Shown here: in pieces, positions 60,092-64,000 of the stretch | Position numbering within the stretch: the stretch's first letter is position 1 | How the letters are laid out: every line of letters starts with the position of its first letter | DNA from: an uncultured Mucilaginibacter sp. | GTDB lineage: Bacteria; Bacteroidota; Bacteroidia; Sphingobacteriales; Sphingobacteriaceae | Assembly: GCF_913773635.1 (NCBI RefSeq) | Contig: NZ_CAJYGQ010000003.1 | Span: 310,001-374,000 of the forward strand | Direction: 5' to 3' | DNA: 64,000 nucleotides | Position numbers and translations under genes: made by a program | The notes under the pieces: generated by a model | What the model was told of the DNA's origin: nothing | The model's input: only the letters and a program-made list of their open reading frames with translations | Databases searched by the model: none

Positions 60092-61273
60092 ATGCACACT
60101 ACCGCCAGCAATAAGCTAACTAATACTATACTATGGACCATGACCCTGGCAACGGGTTTTGTGGTTGCCAATATATACTACAACCAACCGCTTTTAGGTG
60201 ATATAGCGCAAGCTTTTGGTATTACAAACGGGCAAGCCGGGCAAATAGCCATGTTTACACAATTAGGCTACGCAGCTGGTTTACTGCTTATTGTACCCCT
60301 GGCCGATATGTTTAAAAGAAAGCGTTTAATGCTGATTGATCTTGCTTTTGTTTTTATAGCCTTATTAATGGTAGCAAGTGCAAAATCATTTTGGATTTTG
60401 GCGGGCGCAAGTTTTTTAGTTGGTGTTACCTCTATTGTGCCGCAAATTTTGTTGCCCCTGGCAGCACATCTAGCTAACCCCGAAGAGCGTGGTAAGAAAA
60501 TAGGCTTTATCATGAGCGGGCTTTTAATAGGTATACTGTTATCGCGTACGGTAAGTGGTTTTGTAGGTGAACATTTTGGCTGGCGCGCCATGTTTTACAT
60601 AGCAGCCGCTTTAATGATGGTTATGTGGCTGCTTATTGCTTTTGTTGTTCCAGAGGTTGAGCCTCAACACTCAGGTAATTACAAAAGCTTAATGCAATCA
60701 CTGGTTACATTAATTAAACAAGAGCCTGAGTTAAGGTTAGCTGCATTAAGAGGTGCGTTATGCTTTGCTTGTTTTAGTGCATTTTGGACAACCCTCGTTT
60801 TTTTACTCCGCGAGCCGCCTTTCAACGAAGGTAGTGCAGTGGCCGGTGCTTTTGGTTTAATAGGCGCCTTTGGTGCGCTTGCAGCCTCACTTATTGGCCG
60901 GCTTAGTGATAAAGCTAACCCTTACCGGCTTATAACCTATACATTGTTAATGCTGTTGGTGTCATTTGTAATTTTCATGTTTTTTGGTAAAAGCATCATC
61001 GGCCTGGTTATAGGCGTAATTCTCATGGATATGGGTGTTCAGGCTACACACATATCTAATCAGGCAATCATATTCGGTTTAAATCCTTCGGCTCGTAACC
61101 GTATCAATACCGTTTACATGGTCTCTTATTTTGCAGGCGGTTCTGCAGGCACGTTTTTCGCGGCAAAAATATGGGGTGTTTACCACTGGCAAGGTGTGTG
61201 CGCTATTGGAATTATACTGTCCGTAATTGTACTGTTAGTTCACCTTTCGAGTTCAAAAAAGCTTACAGCCTAG
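60092..61273 (+). CDS. MFS transporter
   Basis: A 393-residue major-facilitator protein with 12 predicted helices. The cytoplasmic loop 2-3 motif is VPLADMFKRKRLM, and the NIYYNQPLLGDIA motif after helix 1 is typical of a drug/metabolite exporter subgroup. The frame begins at 60020, but the ATG at 60092 places the charged N-terminus directly before helix 1. Substrate unknown. It is a single gene with no regulator adjacent. Confidence 0.9.
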   Translation: MHTTASNKLTNTILWTMTLATGFVVANIYYNQPLLGDIAQAFGITNGQAGQIAMFTQLGYAAGLLLIVPLADMFKRKRLMLIDLAFVFIALLMVASAKSFWILAGASFLVGVTSIVPQILLPLAAHLANPEERGKKIGFIMSGLLIGILLSRTVSGFVGEHFGWRAMFYIAAALMMVMWLLIAFVVPEVEPQHSGNYKSLMQSLVTLIKQEPELRLAALRGALCFACFSAFWTTLVFLLREPPFNEGSAVAGAFGLIGAFGALAASLIGRLSDKANPYRLITYTLLMLLVSFVIFMFFGKSIIGLVIGVILMDMGVQATHISNQAIIFGLNPSARNRINTVYMVSYFAGGSAGTFFAAKIWGVYHWQGVCAIGIILSVIVLLVHLSSSKKLTA

Positions 61274-61468
61274 CTGCTGCACTGTACAAAATTTGCAATT
61301 ATCATACAGTCGGCGTTTCCTCCTGTATCAGTTTAGCTATCATTAACAGCGCGCAGTTGTGCTGGTAATGTAAATTTTGTGCCTAATAATCAGTTGTTTG
61401 TAAAATAATTTAGGTTGTGTTGGTTAGTTTGGCACCCTATTAGAGTAAGATTAAACAAATACAACGAT

Positions 61469-61657
61469 ATGATTACCGCTGATCAAACTAATCCGGACGA
61501 ACAACAAGGGCAAGAGTGGGAAAATCCTCAAAATCCTGAGCAACCGTCAGATTCGCGCGATCAGGAACAAGTGCAAAGGCAGTTTGAAGAGGCAAAGCGC
61601 CGAAAAGATAACCTGAGCGAAACTGATCACATTGATAAAGAGAAAAAAACAGAGTAA
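61469..61657 (+). CDS. Small hydrophilic acidic protein
   Basis: A 62-residue protein rich in Gln, Glu, Asp and Asn (NPDEQQGQEWENPQNPEQ) with a charged second half (QRQFEEAKRRKDNLSETDHIDKEKK). It is probably disordered, of the kind seen in stress proteins. ATG at 61469 is used; the frame is open to 61415, but its longer start lacks support. It is followed by two tiny related genes, so the three may form one small transcript. Confidence 0.55.
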   Translation: MITADQTNPDEQQGQEWENPQNPEQPSDSRDQEQVQRQFEEAKRRKDNLSETDHIDKEKKTE

Positions 61658-61687
61658 TTAATTTTTTGACCTTAAAACTTAGAAACG

Positions 61688-61855
61688 ATGAAAACTAACA
61701 GCAAAACCCCAATAAGCAAACTGGTTGCCCGTTTTGACAATGAATTAAAAGCCCTGTTAATGGAGGACTTAAAAACGGTTAAAAATGCAAAAGATCAGTT
61801 AATTGATACTATCAAACAAAGCATAAGTACTAAAAAAGGCCTTTCGGCTGCTTAA
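61688..61855 (+). CDS. 55-residue helical protein, tandem paralogue 1
   Basis: A 55-residue protein (MKTNSKTPISKLVARFDNEL, then KALLMEDLKTVKNAKDQLID) predicted to be wholly helical and amphipathic. It shares the pattern SKL-x3-FD-x-(E/D)L-(K/R)-x-LL-x2-DLK with the 46-residue product of the gene that follows 32 bases later, so the two are paralogues. Function is unknown; there is no membrane helix or signal. Start and stop codons are clear. Confidence 0.65.
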   Translation: MKTNSKTPISKLVARFDNELKALLMEDLKTVKNAKDQLIDTIKQSISTKKGLSAA

Positions 61856-61887
61856 TATATTACACACTCATCAACCCTGCATCTACC

Positions 61888-62028
61888 ATGAAAAACGCTA
61901 AACAAAACACCGAAAGCAAGCTGATGAAACAGTTTGACTTAGATTTAAGAAACTTACTACTTGCCGATTTAAAAGCGCATAAACGCAAATCGCAGTTCAT
62001 TAGCAAGCAATTAAATGCTGCTGCATAA
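61888..62028 (+). CDS. 46-residue helical protein, tandem paralogue 2
   Basis: A 46-residue helical protein (MKNAKQNTESKLMKQFDLDL, RNLLLADLKAHKRKSQF, then QLNAAA at the end) aligned without gaps to the previous gene over about 25 residues: SKL, FD, L, LL, DLK and a terminal Ala-Ala are shared. Lys/Arg-rich, so possibly nucleic-acid or membrane-surface binding. Unknown function. A terminator follows. Confidence 0.65.
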   Translation: MKNAKQNTESKLMKQFDLDLRNLLLADLKAHKRKSQFISKQLNAAA

Positions 62029-62086
62029 TAAAGCATTTACATATCTACCTATATAAAGCTTTTTTCATCACCTATGAAAACAATAG

Positions 62087-62113
62087 AGCTCCGCGTATGC
62101 CGGAGCTTTGTTT
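62087..62113. terminator. Bidirectional terminator
   Basis: AGCTCCG (62087-62093) pairs with CGGAGCT (62101-62107) and a TTTG tail follows. It separates the micro-paralogues from the convergent lpxB. Confidence 0.7.
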
Positions 62114-62115
62114 AT

Positions 62116-63216
62116 TTATAGGTATCCTATGATAAGCCTGGCCGTTTTAGCCGAAGCACCAGGTTGCCCCATTTTTGAATCCAGCTCTTCATAATTGTTA
62201 AGCATAGCTTCACGGTAATTGCCCTGCACCAAACGTTCAAGTTCAGCACTAATGGTGTTCGTATTGCAGTCTTCCTGTATAAGTTCTTTTACCACCGGCT
62301 TGTCCATTATCAGGTTAACCAGCGTAATATATTTAATTTTTAAAAACATGCGTGCTGCCGTAATCATAAATTGATGGGCCTTATATACGGCAACTTGGGG
62401 CACATTGAACAAAGCAGCTTCTAACACTGCCGTTCCTGATGCTACAACGGCCGCGTGCGCATGGTGCAGCAAATCATAAGTGCTATTAAAAATAACCGGA
62501 ATATTACAGGTGCCAATGTATTGCTGATAGTAATTGGCACTAAAAGATGGCGCACCGGCAATTACAAACTGGTAATCTGTAAAATTTTTGGCAATGTTTA
62601 GCATTTCAGGCAGCAGGCGGCTTATTTCCTGTTTACGGCTTCCGGGTAACAGGGCAATTATTTTTTTATGACCGAAATTATTGTTCTCAATAAAATGCGG
62701 ATCGGGTATAAATGCGGCAATGGCATCCAATAAAGGGTTGCCTACATAATCCACCTTCATGCCAAATTGCTGGTAAAAGGCAACTTCAAACGGGAGTATA
62801 CAAAACAGGTGATTAACTACGCGTTTTATTTTATGCACCCGCTTTTGATTCCAGGCCCAAACTTTTGGCGATATATAGAAGCATACCTTTAAACCTAAAG
62901 TTTGGGCGTACTCGGCAATCTTTAAGTTAAATCCCGGAAAGTCAATCAGTATCAGAACATCGGGTTGCCACGCAGCAATATCATGCTTACAGGTTTTCAT
63001 ATTGCGCATAATGGTGCGTATATTCATCAACACCTCGGCAAAGCCCATGTAAGCCATTGTGCTGTAATGCTGAACTAAAGTTCCGCCTTGCTGATGCATT
63101 AAGTCGCCGCCAAAAAAACGAAAGTTTGCCTGCGCATCTTCCGCTTTTAAAGCTTTCATAAGGTTGGCACCATGCAAATCGCCCGATGCCTCGCCCGCTA
63201 CCAAATAGTACTTCAT
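62116..63216 (-). CDS. lpxB: Lipid A disaccharide synthase
   Basis: LpxB (366 aa) is the peripheral-membrane glycosyltransferase (GT19) that joins UDP-diacylglucosamine to lipid X in lipid A synthesis. The motifs VAGEASGDLHGANLM, FYISPKVWAWNQKRVHKIKR, ALLPGSRKQEIS and VASGTAVLEAAL are all in place and the length is normal. It lies downstream of the small membrane gene at 63221 and of surE, matching the usual Bacteroidota order surE-lpxB. Confidence 0.96.
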   Translation of the reverse strand: MKYYLVAGEASGDLHGANLMKALKAEDAQANFRFFGGDLMHQQGGTLVQHYSTMAYMGFAEVLMNIRTIMRNMKTCKHDIAAWQPDVLILIDFPGFNLKIAEYAQTLGLKVCFYISPKVWAWNQKRVHKIKRVVNHLFCILPFEVAFYQQFGMKVDYVGNPLLDAIAAFIPDPHFIENNNFGHKKIIALLPGSRKQEISRLLPEMLNIAKNFTDYQFVIAGAPSFSANYYQQYIGTCNIPVIFNSTYDLLHHAHAAVVASGTAVLEAALFNVPQVAVYKAHQFMITAARMFLKIKYITLVNLIMDKPVVKELIQEDCNTNTISAELERLVQGNYREAMLNNYEELDSKMGQPGASAKTARLIIGYL

Positions 63217-63220
63217 TTGC

Positions 63221-63481
63221 TTAAAGCCTTATTTTAAAAATAACAACCAGTACCATGCAAATAAATGAGGCCAGCATAACGCCCCGGCCGGTGTCTTCGG
63301 CACCTTTTGAGTGCAAGATTCTGATGAGTAACAAATTTAAGCCTATGGCAATAAGATAGGGCATGGCAGGTCGGTTCATAATTACGGTGCCTTTGTATAT
63401 GACTTCAAAAATAAGCCAGGCTATACCCGGCAGTATGCAGCCGGCTAAAATGCCTAAAGGCAATGAATTTTTGTTAAACAT
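63221..63481 (-). CDS. Small membrane protein between surE and lpxB
   Basis: An 86-residue protein with three hydrophobic helices (about 9-29, 40-56 and 67-83) and no other features. It ends four bases before the lpxB start and begins 80 bases after surE. The location in an envelope operon suggests a role around the membrane, but no family is recognised. Confidence 0.7.
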   Translation of the reverse strand: MFNKNSLPLGILAGCILPGIAWLIFEVIYKGTVIMNRPAMPYLIAIGLNLLLIRILHSKGAEDTGRGVMLASFICMVLVVIFKIRL

Positions 63482-63561
63482 TTAGTAAAGGTACGTTTAA
63501 GTTACCGGTGTTTACAAAACGCGCCAGCTTAACCGCCGCTGTAAACTGACACGATTCAAGC

Positions 63562-64000
63562 TTACAGTCCCCAACTGTTTAAAACCGATATGGCATGATG
63601 AGCAGTCATATCAAATTGCACCGGAACCACTGATGCATAATTGTTATCAAGCGCCCAAACATCGGTGTCTTGTCCCTGGTCGTTTAATTGAAATTCGCCG
63701 GTAAGCCAGTAATAAGGTCTTTTATGCGGATCCATACGTTCATCAAACTCCTCGGCCCATTTACCATGCGCCTGTCTGCACACCTTTATGCCTTTAAGGT
63801 TATCACCCGCCGGAAAGTTCACATTAAGTAATGTACCTGAAGGTAGCCCACGTTGCAATACCTGTTCAGCAATTTGCCTTACATACGGTAGGCATGGTTT
63901 AAAGTTTGCCTGCAGGGTGTAATCATCCAGCGAAAAGCCAATAGATGGAATACCCTCTATCGCTCCCTCCACCGCGGCCGACATTGTGCCCGAGTAAAGA
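63562..64000 (-). CDS. surE: 5'-nucleotidase SurE, C-terminal part
   Basis: The visible part reads YSGTMSAAVEGAIEGIPSIGFS from near the right edge and continues with GTLLNVNFPAGD and KVCRQAHGKWAEEF, which matches SurE. The N-terminal half with the metal-binding DD motif lies beyond 64000 so cannot be checked. SurE hydrolyses nucleoside 5'-monophosphates and some short polyphosphates. The 3' end is complete, stopping at 63562; the downstream small membrane gene and lpxB follow on the same strand. Confidence 0.9.
   Translation of the reverse strand, partial: LYSGTMSAAVEGAIEGIPSIGFSLDDYTLQANFKPCLPYVRQIAEQVLQRGLPSGTLLNVNFPAGDNLKGIKVCRQAHGKWAEEFDERMDPHKRPYYWLTGEFQLNDQGQDTDVWALDNNYASVVPVQFDMTAHHAISVLNSWGL

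Noticed and set aside
1..64000. tRNA genes, CRISPR arrays, insertion sequences and attachment sites
   Set aside because: I looked for T-loop/anticodon patterns, regularly spaced repeats, transposase-like frames with terminal inverted repeats and tRNA-associated direct repeats, and found none that I could support.

Overview
The window looks like a chromosomal segment of a Bacteroidota bacterium, most likely a soil or plant-associated Sphingobacteriaceae (Mucilaginibacter/Pedobacter type). The grounds are moderate AT richness, promoters of the Bacteroidota form TTTG-N18/19/20-TAnnTTTG instead of sigma-70 boxes, ECF sigma/anti-sigma pairs, LytTR and PF06580-type two-component systems, DUF2911, DUF4407 and DUF6249 proteins, and a dispersed pectin-degradation repertoire. 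I see no tRNA, rRNA, CRISPR array, IS element or phage gene, and the window reads as core plus niche genes, not as a mobile island.

Layout. 1-3340: edge of an unknown gene, then a membrane thioredoxin-like protein overlapping a large hybrid histidine kinase. 3368-5713: kduD and kduI (last steps of unsaturated uronate breakdown) with palindromic repeats around kduI, led by a small NTF2-like secreted protein. 5857-7923: promoter, two micro membrane proteins and a sodium:solute symporter. 8024-11503: gltX, an orphan sensor kinase and DinB. 11560-13530: an ECF sigma/anti-sigma pair diverging from a DUF6249 membrane protein, both behind near-identical ECF-type promoters. 13608-17800: DUF2911 protein, LUD protein, ftsH, rsfS. 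17860-24475: birA, a split DsbD system, pfkA, and the conserved rpsP-rimM-trmD-rplS block. 24529-28238: a LytS-like kinase, a TlpA-like thioredoxin and a LytTR regulator fused into one tight operon. 28322-30802: a second ECF sigma with a membrane-anchored, barrel-like partner. 30878-32248: oligogalacturonate lyase (PL22).

32479-43647: AsmA-like protein, PfkB-family kinase, Dabb and VOC proteins, a short-chain dehydrogenase and TetR regulator with two operator palindromes, peptide deformylase, Nfu and Mrp Fe-S proteins, and an AsmA-like/GT51 transglycosylase fusion. 43660-50896: a pectin (rhamnogalacturonan I) locus with two GH105-type unsaturated glucuronyl/galacturonyl hydrolases, a GH43-like protein and three CE12 acetylesterases. 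Together with PL22 and KduI/KduD these genes cover deacetylation, release of unsaturated uronic acids and their conversion towards KDG. A 10-bp-periodic direct repeat, or a half of it, lies upstream of most of these genes and may be their shared operator.

51295-64000: cold-shock-domain protein, DUF4407 protein, rhodanese, dipeptide epimerase, M16 peptidase, hypoxanthine phosphoribosyltransferase, SulP transporter, MFS transporter, a run of three tiny proteins (two of them tandem paralogues of 55 and 46 aa), and the lpxB-surE end of an operon that leaves the window. The most interesting items are the twin ECF promoters, the kinase-thioredoxin-regulator operon, the candidate pectin operator, the TetR operator pair, the tandem micro-paralogues and the AsmA/GT51 fusion.
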